The translations under genes were made by a program, and so were the position numbers. Below the pieces are notes generated by a model that saw nothing but the letters and a program-made list of their open reading frames with translations, was not told the origin of the DNA and searched no databases. A stretch of DNA of 5,164 bases from Chloroflexota bacterium (GTDB lineage Bacteria > Chloroflexota > Anaerolineae > Promineifilales > Promineifilaceae), in the NCBI GenBank assembly GCA_030599405.1, contig JAUVOB010000154.1:1-5164 (forward strand), in the 5' to 3' direction. Positions 1-4,979 of the stretch are shown piece after piece (position 1 is the stretch's first letter; each line of letters starts with the position of its first letter).

Positions 1-885
1 CCACAAGAGGAATTGGGTTAGGGCTTCGGTGGTAGGGTAGCGGGCAAACCAAACCTGCAGAGCGGTCAGAGATAAACCAGTTAATCCAAGGGCCGCAACC
101 TCCCAGCCGCCAAGTTCACGGATTGTCATATAGACCGCCAATCCACCCAGGAGCGCCCAGAGCCCTGTCATTAACAGGGCTGGCTCCACACCTCCCAGGC
201 CAAAGGCCACTGCCTGCCAGACGGGGTGCATTGGATAAAACTGGGGCATGATTCTCCCCTCCGCCGCGTCGGTCACATAAAACCCGGGGAAAATGTAGAA
301 TGGAGCCACTTCCGTCCCACTATCTCTCTCAGGTAGAGGCCGGAGCAGTGCAGGATATAGGCCCGGATCAAGATCGGCCAGTGTCTGATCCTCTATCAGT
401 ATCGACCCGGTGTCACTAATGTTCGCGGCCAAATTGATGTAAACGCCGGCGTCCGCTCCGCCGATAATATATTGATGAGGTCGGAAAAATAGCCACGAGG
501 CAACGACAAGCCACGTGGCCAGGAAAATATACTCAAACCAGGTGGGGAGGAAACCTAGTATAGGGATTGGTGATTTTACATGGGGATTGAGGGCTATTGG
601 CTCATCTCTCGTGTCTGATCGACGTCTCGAAACAAGTATCACGGCCAAGGTGACAGTAAGGATGAACCAGATGATGGCGATCAGACCAATAGAGTACCAA
701 CCCAATTCGGCCAAAACCAAGGCGAGCCAGCCATTGACTGCTATACCAGCGACAAGACTGGAGAAAACATGCGCCGGTCGGTCACCATCGAACAGCCGGA
801 CCGGTTCAATGAATAAGGCTACTATTAGCCAGCCAGTGATAAAACTGGCAGCCACAATGGTGACAATGGCGGCCCAATCGGCCAT
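1..885 (-). CDS. Polytopic membrane protein, GT-C glycosyltransferase-like (partial, C-terminus off window)
   Basis: The minus-strand frame is open from ATG at 885 to the window edge, giving 295 residues with no stop; the 3' part lies outside. An in-frame stop at 927-925 limits extension, and GGAG (complement of 892-895) sits 6 nt before the ATG, which supports this start. Hydrophobic segments are visible at about residues 5-27, 40-58, 64-85, 117-135, 236-253 and 262-278. A loop after the fourth segment carries GGADAGVYINLAANISDTGS (142-161), like the Asp-containing first outer loop of GT39/GT83-type enzymes that use polyprenyl-phosphate sugars; D145 is the candidate catalytic Asp. Further on, FYPMHPVW (216-223) and WFARYPTTEAL (279-289) also fit such proteins. 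By inference it glycosylates a cell-surface acceptor. The Asp loop follows several extra N-terminal helices, unlike classical members where it follows the first helix. It could instead be an uncharacterised membrane protein. It lies 108 bp downstream of the GHL10 gene, possibly co-transcribed. Confidence 0.72.
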   Translation of the reverse strand, partial: MADWAAIVTIVAASFITGWLIVALFIEPVRLFDGDRPAHVFSSLVAGIAVNGWLALVLAELGWYSIGLIAIIWFILTVTLAVILVSRRRSDTRDEPIALNPHVKSPIPILGFLPTWFEYIFLATWLVVASWLFFRPHQYIIGGADAGVYINLAANISDTGSILIEDQTLADLDPGLYPALLRPLPERDSGTEVAPFYIFPGFYVTDAAEGRIMPQFYPMHPVWQAVAFGLGGVEPALLMTGLWALLGGLAVYMTIRELGGWEVAALGLTGLSLTALQVWFARYPTTEALTQFLLW

Positions 886-922
886 CAGAAACTCCAACCT
901 CGGGACTGGGAAGGTTTCGTTT

Positions 923-958
923 ATCTATACCTAAGTAATGGGGATTTTACACCGGTGT
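923..958 (-). promoter_or_regulatory. Possible promoter/operator for the membrane glycosyltransferase-like gene
   Basis: On the minus strand TATAGA (complement of 924-929) resembles a -10 box. A perfect 10-bp palindrome, ACACCGGTGT (949-958), lies where the -35 box would be, and no TTGACA-like hexamer is present. A second ACCGGT is at 975-980, followed by an alternating CG run at 982-989. This could be a regulator-dependent promoter, or the gene may simply be read through from the upstream GHL10 gene. The rest of the 886-993 gap shows no intrinsic terminator. Confidence 0.25.
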
Positions 959-993
959 CTGTTTGGAGTGTAGAACCGGTACGCGCGCGAGGA

Positions 994-2346
994 TTATCTG
1001 GAGGGTCGGGCAGCCCGTTCCTCTTGAAAGGCGCTCGTGAATTGTCCTTGCCAGTTTAACTGAGGGACGACCGCTGGCTCAGAATACGGGCCCGCCGCCA
1101 GGTCGTCGAAGTAGCCGTGGGATTTGAGCTGCCCATAGCTAAAGATCGCATGCCCAGCTGTTCCAATCTGGCGTCCCATATTAATACGCGCCTCTATCTC
1201 GCTGAAACTATCGAAGTTGGCCCCGATTCCAGGAATGATGAATCTTCCGCCATTGTCGGCTTGAAAGTTGTTCACCAGAGTCTGCCAGACAGTCTGATTC
1301 CAGAAGCCGGAGCCATAGATCATGGGGGAAATGCTGTCGATGTACCCGCCAAGAACCCAGGCCTTCGAATCTTGATAGTAATAGTCGTAGCCCGTATTGA
1401 TCCCCCAATTCCAGTAATCGTAATAGATCGGCCACACCGCCGCAGATAACCAGATGTCGGGATTATTCTGAGCTATCTGTTGGTAGAATTTCCAAACAGT
1501 TCCGTTTACCTGAGCCCGTTGCCAGGAAGCGTAGCTCGAATACCCAGCAGGAGTGCTAGTATAACAATTTACCCCAGAAACCGCCTGGCTAACAGGATCG
1601 CATGAGGTATTACCGCCGCCGTAACGGATGTGGTCCAGGTGAATGCCATCGATATCGTAGTTGTCGGCCAGGTATTGGGCTACTCCCAGGTAATGGGTAT
1701 CGCCAAAGGACGACGCTGGCGTCGCCCGCTCATAGGTGCCACAAGCCACGCCCCCCCCTATGGCCCATTGCAAGCCATTTGGCTTGCCATTTGAGGTCCC
1801 GTGGGTATTAATTAGTTGGTGGTAGAAATGGGTAGGCGAGACACTAGGTGGTGGATTGTCACAATCGTCCCATACAGGGTAGACATTGATGTAGGCGTGA
1901 AGTTGGATGCTATGTACGTGCGCCTTGTGAACGAAGTAGGCCAATGGATCGCCCCACGGTTGCCAGCGATTGTCGGGTGGCGGCTGGCCTAGGGCAGCAC
2001 CGCTAACGCGTTGGGCCCAAGGCTCAGGACCTGGCTGGTAATACGCGTCAGCCGTACCCCGAACCTGGAAAAAGATAGCGTTGAATCCGGCTGTTGCCGC
2101 GTCCTGGACTATCTCATCGATCCGAGACGGATCGGCCGCCTGACCGTAATTCGTCCAATCAAAGCGCGTGACCCACATTCCCCTGAACTCTTCTGAAGCA
2201 GTAGGCGGCTCCGGCTGTTCTTCAGGAATCGTTACGAAAGGAAGGAAGGTTGTTTCACTTCCTTTACGAGCGGTGATTACTCCCACCGACGCCAGCAAGA
2301 GGATGATGGGTGCTGAATAGGTCAGTAATGGGCGGATGCGTTTCAT
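994..2346 (-). CDS. Exported glycosyl hydrolase-like protein, GHL10/DUF187 family
   Basis: 450 residues from ATG at 2346. An in-frame TTG at 2388 would add 14 residues, but these precede a clear signal peptide (K2, R3, R5, hydrophobic 7-24, possible cleavage after ITA at 24-26), so the ATG is preferred; neither start has a strong ribosome-binding site. There is no lipobox Cys. A Pro/Glu-rich linker (41-53) precedes a GHL10-type domain: EFRGMWVTRFDW (53-64), QVRGTADAYY (94-103), HAYINVYPVW (150-159), DGIHLDHIRY (233-242), then an aromatic stretch AVWPIYYDYWNWG (303-315) and YIDSISPMIYG (335-345). This family has a TIM-barrel fold; the E. coli relative DigH (YddW) cleaves denuded peptidoglycan glycan strands. 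Location outside the membrane and action on peptidoglycan or another glycan are inferred. Four Cys (161, 202, 249, 261) could form disulfides. The gene is divergent from kynB and probably functionally separate. Confidence 0.88.
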   Translation of the reverse strand: MKRIRPLLTYSAPIILLLASVGVITARKGSETTFLPFVTIPEEQPEPPTASEEFRGMWVTRFDWTNYGQAADPSRIDEIVQDAATAGFNAIFFQVRGTADAYYQPGPEPWAQRVSGAALGQPPPDNRWQPWGDPLAYFVHKAHVHSIQLHAYINVYPVWDDCDNPPPSVSPTHFYHQLINTHGTSNGKPNGLQWAIGGGVACGTYERATPASSFGDTHYLGVAQYLADNYDIDGIHLDHIRYGGGNTSCDPVSQAVSGVNCYTSTPAGYSSYASWQRAQVNGTVWKFYQQIAQNNPDIWLSAAVWPIYYDYWNWGINTGYDYYYQDSKAWVLGGYIDSISPMIYGSGFWNQTVWQTLVNNFQADNGGRFIIPGIGANFDSFSEIEARINMGRQIGTAGHAIFSYGQLKSHGYFDDLAAGPYSEPAVVPQLNWQGQFTSAFQEERAARPSR

Positions 2347-2409
2347 GGCGTTATCATCGAGATCGACAAATCGCAAAGCCTGACACAAGATCAGGAACGA
2401 TTACCGGTT

Positions 2410-2439
2410 AATGTAGATATTTACTTTTGGGTACTTCAA
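2410..2439 (-). promoter_or_regulatory. Weak candidate promoter for the GHL10 gene
   Basis: On the minus strand TTGAAG (complement of 2434-2439) and TACATT (complement of 2410-2415) are separated by 18 bp, each matching the sigma-70-type consensus at 4 of 6 positions. This would start transcription near 2403, about 57 nt before the ATG at 2346. ACCGGT (2403-2408) lies at the expected start site. Prediction from consensus only. Confidence 0.25.
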
Positions 2440-2496
2440 ATGTGTTCTAATTGTTGGTCATTGTGGTGCAAACAGCATAATTCCTGGTGCACCTGA
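2440..2496 (+). CDS. Candidate Trp/Cys-rich leader peptide upstream of kynB (18 aa)
   Basis: ATG at 2440 to TGA at 2494-2496 encodes MCSNCWSLWCKQHNSWCT, with Trp at 6, 9 and 16 and Cys at 2, 5, 10 and 17. It ends 86 nt before the ATG of kynB, a tryptophan-catabolic gene, so the placement recalls TnaC, the short Trp-sensing peptide ahead of E. coli tryptophanase. Points against: only a weak GGG-containing stretch (2429-2431) precedes the ATG, no convincing promoter lies upstream on the plus strand, no terminator/antiterminator pair is evident between 2497 and 2582, and the local TG-rich composition inflates both Trp and Cys codons. A promoter prediction at 2493-2521 would start transcription downstream of it. 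The residues TnaC needs (W12, D16, P24) are not arranged the same way. Treat it as a hypothesis. Confidence 0.3.
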   Translation: MCSNCWSLWCKQHNSWCT

Positions 2497-2521
2497 CAGG
2501 CGCAGTATAGCATGTTATGTT
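2493..2521 (+). promoter_or_regulatory. Candidate kynB promoter
   Basis: CTGACA (2493-2498, 5 of 6 to TTGACA) and TATGTT (2516-2521, 4 of 6 to TATAAT) are spaced by 17 bp. Transcription would begin near 2528, leaving a leader of about 55 nt before the kynB ATG. GGTGCACC, an 8-bp palindrome at 2486-2493, abuts the -35 box, and TGGTGCA recurs 21 bp upstream (2464-2470), so a regulator could bind here. If this is the real promoter, the Trp-rich micro-ORF is not in the kynB transcript. Confidence 0.35.
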
Positions 2522-2569
2522 AAATGACCGCAATAGTTCAGATGCAAATTAGGACCAGCGTAAGGTAGT

Positions 2570-2582
2570 AGGGAGACGTCTC
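2570..2582 (+). promoter_or_regulatory. kynB ribosome-binding site embedded in a 10-bp palindrome
   Basis: AGGGAG (2570-2575) is the ribosome-binding site that sets the kynB start. GAGACGTCTC (2573-2582), a perfect palindrome, overlaps its 3' half and runs up to the ATG. As RNA the hairpin would have only three pairs around a four-base loop, too weak alone to hide the site. As DNA it could be a dimeric protein site, or chance. Confidence 0.5.
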
Positions 2583-3212
2583 ATGCCCGTTATCGATATC
2601 AGCAGGACCCTGAAGCCAGGAACGGCCGTTTGGCCAGGTGATACACACTATCTGCTGACGAAACTTCTGAAGATCGATGCTGGGGACAGTGTAAACCTGA
2701 CCACGATCCACATGAGCGCCCACACCGGCTCTCACATCGATGCGCCCCTGCATTTCTCAGATGCAGGGCCGTCGATTGAAGCACTCGACCTGGCGGTTTT
2801 CTGGGGTAAAGTCCAGGTCGTTAGTGTGGACAAACAAAGCGGCCCTCTGAACCCGAATGATTTCGCGAGTTACGATCTGTCTCTCGCTCCCCGTGTTCTG
2901 GTACGTTCTTCTGCCAGTTCTCTTGATCAATCGGTCTTTCCATCAGCCTTCGTTTATCCCAGCCTTGAACTGGCCGATATGCTGGGCAAATTGGGAATTA
3001 TCCTTTATGGGACGGATACCCCGTCCGTAGATCCCGAGGACAGCAAAACCCTCGAGGGACACAAGGCATTGAATCAAAATGGGATCAGCATTTTAGAGTG
3101 GCTAAATCTGGGCGGAGCAGAGGATGGCCTTTATGAGCTAGTCGCTCTACCGTTAAAAATCGCAGGAGGTGATGGAAGTCCCGTACGAGCCGCCTTGAGG
3201 TATATACCCTAG
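2583..3212 (+). CDS. kynB: Kynurenine formamidase (arylformamidase), cyclase family, KynB
   Basis: Hydrolyses N-formyl-L-kynurenine to L-kynurenine and formate, step two of tryptophan degradation by the kynurenine route; a cytoplasmic, metal-dependent enzyme (EC 3.5.1.9). The 209-residue length matches bacterial KynB. The N-terminus has IDISRTLKPGTAVWPGD (4-20); W17 corresponds to the substrate-contacting Trp of the family. The signature HTGSHIDAPLHF (47-58) supplies metal ligands H47, H51 and D53 and the catalytic H57, and the later ligands are present as H160 (EGHKAL) and E172 (ILEWL). YGTDTPSVDP (142-151) is also typical. The start is supported by AGGGAG (2570-2575) 7 nt before the ATG. 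The cyclase superfamily includes other hydrolases such as isatin hydrolase, but a complete KynB residue set plus a neighbouring kynureninase makes KynB the best call. The dioxygenase supplying its substrate is not in the window. Confidence 0.93.
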   Translation: MPVIDISRTLKPGTAVWPGDTHYLLTKLLKIDAGDSVNLTTIHMSAHTGSHIDAPLHFSDAGPSIEALDLAVFWGKVQVVSVDKQSGPLNPNDFASYDLSLAPRVLVRSSASSLDQSVFPSAFVYPSLELADMLGKLGIILYGTDTPSVDPEDSKTLEGHKALNQNGISILEWLNLGGAEDGLYELVALPLKIAGGDGSPVRAALRYIP

Positions 3213-3263
3213 CGGCCCGATCGTAATCGCTAATATGGTTGGCGGCCTCACCCCTTGAGTTCG

Positions 3264-3289
3264 CGCAATCATGTTCGCAATGCGATTGC
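3264..3289 (+). repeat. CGCAAT direct repeat with inverted GATTGC
   Basis: CGCAAT occurs at 3264-3269 and 3276-3281, exactly 12 bp apart, and GATTGC at 3284-3289 is the inverse of GCAATC at 3265-3270. This gives either a 6-bp stem with a 13-nt loop or three half-sites for a DNA-binding protein. It lies 52 bp after the kynB stop. Function unknown. Confidence 0.25.
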
Positions 3290-3368
3290 CTAATGTAAGG
3301 TGTTTTGCGGCGATCAGCCTTCTAAGGCGACGGGTTTCCCCATAATTGACCCTTCGGTAGCGGTTCGA

Positions 3369-3422
3369 GTGCCTTGACTAAGCTCGATAAAAGAGCCAGT
3401 ATTGCTTAGGAATTTAAGGCAT
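3369..3422 (+). ncRNA. Nested imperfect hairpin in the kynB-kynU gap (possible leader RNA structure)
   Basis: Positions 3369-3377 can pair with 3414-3422 (nine pairs, two of them G-U). Then, after a 3' bulge of four bases, 3378-3382 pairs with 3405-3409 (CTAAG/CTTAG), and GCTC at 3382-3385 can pair with GAGC at 3393-3396 around the loop GATAAAA; G3382 is shared by the last two options. No U-run follows directly: the nearest T-rich stretch begins at 3432. It may be a cis-regulatory structure, a processing site or a weak terminator for kynB. It matches no riboswitch class I recognise. The rest of 3213-3506 contains no gene I can support. Confidence 0.3.
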
Positions 3423-3442
3423 AATCGACACTTATTTTTCAG

Positions 3443-3452
3443 TCTCGCGAGA
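3443..3452. promoter_or_regulatory. Perfect palindrome TCTCGCGAGA upstream of kynU
   Basis: A 10-bp perfect palindrome 54 bp before the kynU ATG, just after a T-rich stretch (3432-3439). The size and position would suit an operator for a dimeric repressor. Lrp/AsnC-type KynR regulators control kyn genes in Pseudomonas, but I have no basis for matching this site to KynR. Confidence 0.3.
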
Positions 3453-3506
3453 TAGAGCACCGTATATCCCATGACATCAACCTCTCGGCAGGATTAAGGA
3501 ATATTG

Positions 3507-4781
3507 ATGACTGTAGACAACTCTTACGGAATGACATATGCTCGTCACCTGGACGATGTCGACAACTTAAGAGGTTTTCGTCAGAAATTCCTCGTCGAAG
3601 ATCCAGAACTTATCTATGTCGATGGCAATTCCCTCGGCCGCTTGCCCAGAGCGACAAGAGAGCTGATACGCGGTGTCGTGGAACACCAGTGGGGAGAGCG
3701 ATTAATCAGGAGTTGGAACGAGGGATGGTTTGAGCTACCTGAACGAGTCGGAGCAAAGCTCTCCAAACTTATTGGTGCCCAGGAAGACGAAGTCATAATG
3801 GCTGATTCGACTTCGGTGAACCTATTCAAGCTCGCCCTGGCAGCCTTGCGGTTTCAATCAGGCCGGACGAAGATAATAACCGATGATCTCAATTTCCCAT
3901 CTGATCTGTACATTCTCCAGAGTGTCGTAGAGCTGGCAGGAGCGGCGTGTCAGCTGGTTGTTGTACCCTCTCAGGACGGGATTCATGGGGACATCTCCGG
4001 TTTGAAGTTGGCCGTTGACGACAAGACTGCTCTTCTAACCCTATCCCATACAGCATTCAAGAGCGGCTACACCTATGATATGGTCGCGGTCACCGAACTG
4101 GCGCACAGGGCTGGCGCATTAATGCTCTGGGACACGAGCCACTCGGTTGGGGCTATGCCGATTGATCTAGGTCAGTCGGCCGTCGATATGGCCATTGGCT
4201 GCAGCTATAAGTATTTGAATGGAGGACCGGGAGCTCCAGCTTTCCTCTATGTCCGTCGCGATCTCCAGGATCAGATTGGTAATCCGATATCGGGGTGGAT
4301 GGGCCAGAAGAATCCCTTTGATTTTGACTTGACCTACCAGCCGACGACCGGGCTTCGACGGTTTCTTAGTGGAACACCGCCTATCTTATCGTTGGCAGCG
4401 TCCGAGATAGGGATCGATATGCTGCTAGAGGCTGGTGTTGATAATATTCGGGCTAAGTCGATCCAGCAGAGCGAATATTTCATCAAAATGTGGGAAAATA
4501 ATCTATCCCATCTAGACTTCATCCTGAAGTCGCCACGCGACCCATCTCGGCGAGGATCTCACGTTACATTGGGTCACCCCGAGGGATGGCGCATTAACAG
4601 AGCGCTTATTGAAGATAAGAAGGTTATTCCAGATTTCCGACGGCCCGATAATATCCGCCTTGGATTCGCGCCTCTCTATAATTCTTTTGCAGACGTCTAT
4701 GAAGTATCTGAGAGTTTGCTCGAGGTGGTAGAAAAGGGTTTATACGAGAAATATTTAGAGGAATTACCAGAGGTAACATAG
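3507..4781 (+). CDS. kynU: Kynureninase, PLP-dependent
   Basis: Cleaves L-kynurenine to anthranilate and L-alanine (EC 3.7.1.3), a cytoplasmic fold-type I PLP enzyme that works as a homodimer. 424 residues, close to bacterial kynureninases of about 416. Visible family motifs: YVDGNSLGRLP (37-47), MADSTSVNLFK (98-108, cofactor phosphate pocket), LNFPSDLY (128-135), LWDTSHSVGA (207-216) with D209 expected to hold the pyridine nitrogen, and SYKYLNGGPG (233-242) with K235 as the Schiff-base lysine; then GWMGQ (263-267), RRFLSGTPPI (284-293) and a C-terminal DFRRPDNIRLGFAPLY (376-391). It is intact, with no missing key residue. A TTG at 3504 is in frame, but AAGGA (3496-3500) is 6 nt from the ATG at 3507 and only 3 nt from the TTG, so the ATG is chosen. 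It follows kynB by 294 bp on the same strand, wide for an operon, so it may have its own control. Anthranilate could feed tryptophan synthesis, degradation or quinolone-type products; the window does not say which. Confidence 0.96.
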   Translation: MTVDNSYGMTYARHLDDVDNLRGFRQKFLVEDPELIYVDGNSLGRLPRATRELIRGVVEHQWGERLIRSWNEGWFELPERVGAKLSKLIGAQEDEVIMADSTSVNLFKLALAALRFQSGRTKIITDDLNFPSDLYILQSVVELAGAACQLVVVPSQDGIHGDISGLKLAVDDKTALLTLSHTAFKSGYTYDMVAVTELAHRAGALMLWDTSHSVGAMPIDLGQSAVDMAIGCSYKYLNGGPGAPAFLYVRRDLQDQIGNPISGWMGQKNPFDFDLTYQPTTGLRRFLSGTPPILSLAASEIGIDMLLEAGVDNIRAKSIQQSEYFIKMWENNLSHLDFILKSPRDPSRRGSHVTLGHPEGWRINRALIEDKKVIPDFRRPDNIRLGFAPLYNSFADVYEVSESLLEVVEKGLYEKYLEELPEVT

Positions 4782-4783
4782 GA

Positions 4784-4818
4784 AGTAGCATGTAGCAAGT
4801 AGCATGTAGCAAGTAGCA
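4784..4818 (+). repeat. Heptanucleotide tandem repeat (A/T)GTAGCA, five copies
   Basis: Five back-to-back units alternate AGTAGCA and TGTAGCA, giving a 14-bp higher period. The array begins 2 bp after the kynU stop codon. Such heptamer arrays resemble the STRR-type short tandem repeats described in filamentous cyanobacteria and are often multicopy in a genome. They are prone to slippage. On the minus strand the repeat yields a spurious CYMLHAT-like translation, not a gene. Confidence 0.85.
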
Positions 4819-4830
4819 GGTGCTTGACAA

Positions 4831-4849
4831 AGCTTCGTCGCCTGAAGCT
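4831..4849. repeat. Small inverted repeat AGCTTC-7-GAAGCT
   Basis: A 6-bp stem (4831-4836 with 4844-4849) with a 7-nt loop lies between the two heptamer tracts; a 5-bp stem TCAAC/GTTGA (4857-4861 with 4865-4869) with a 3-nt loop follows. Neither has a U-run, so they are not convincing intrinsic terminators for kynU. They may be part of a composite repeat unit with the flanking heptamers. Confidence 0.35.
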
Positions 4850-4876
4850 GGTTGGCTCAACTTCGTTGACCTTGGG

Positions 4877-4897
4877 TTGTTAGTTGTTAGTTGCTGG
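4877..4897 (+). repeat. Heptanucleotide tandem repeat TTGTTAG, about three copies
   Basis: Two exact TTGTTAG units (4877-4890) and a degenerate third, TTGCTGG (4891-4897). The period is 7, as in the unrelated array at 4784-4818 only 58 bp away. No coding potential is seen here. Confidence 0.6.
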
Positions 4898-4948
4898 CCG
4901 TTAATTTATTCTCTGACCGAAATATTGACAATATAGATGCTCCGCACC

Positions 4949-4979
4949 GGAGGAAGCGTCTAAAATGACGCGAGAATGA
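4949..4979 (+). promoter_or_regulatory. Ribosome-binding site and 4-codon ORF (MTRE) overlapping the MBL gene start
   Basis: GGAGG (4949-4953), the strongest ribosome-binding site in the window, is 11 nt from an ATG at 4965 that encodes only Met-Thr-Arg-Glu before TGA at 4977-4979. That TGA overlaps the MBL ATG (4976-4978) as ATGA. The site is 22 nt from the MBL ATG, too far for direct use, and there is no other in-frame start upstream because a stop lies at 4961-4963. Translation of the MBL gene may therefore be coupled to the minimal ORF. TTGACA at 4925-4930 is a perfect -35 hexamer but has no matching -10 box. Confidence 0.4.

Noticed and set aside
515..934. Plus-strand open frame of 139 codons
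   Set aside because: It is antisense to the membrane protein whose hydrophobic segments, Asp loop and ribosome-binding site make the minus strand the coding one. Its translation has no recognisable domain.
951..980. ACCGGT-18-ACCGGT as a terminator for the GHL10 gene
   Set aside because: The 6-bp stem has a large loop and no U-run on the minus strand. ACCGGT is itself palindromic, so the pairing is not informative.
1117..1449. Plus-strand open frame of 110 codons inside the GHL10 gene
   Set aside because: Antisense shadow of a well-supported gene with family motifs across the same bases.
3271..3345. Small 24-codon plus-strand ORF in the kynB-kynU gap
   Set aside because: No clear ribosome-binding site, no amino-acid bias related to tryptophan, and it ends far from kynU. 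Not distinguishable from chance.
3362..3370. GGTTCGAGT, like a tRNA T-loop
   Set aside because: The flanking bases do not form a T-stem, and no acceptor or anticodon arms can be drawn, so there is no tRNA.
3374..3403. TTGACT with AGTATT as a kynU promoter
   Set aside because: The -35 is good, but the best -10 matches only 3 of 6 at 18-bp spacing, and the -35 lies within the nested hairpin. Not strong enough to annotate.
4824..4829. Perfect TTGACA hexamer after the first heptamer array
   Set aside because: No TATAAT-like sequence at 15-19 bp downstream and no gene close enough to be served.
4624..4860. Minus-strand open frame crossing the kynU end and the heptamer array
   Set aside because: Its Cys/Tyr/Leu-rich translation comes directly from the repeat, and the rest is antisense to kynU.
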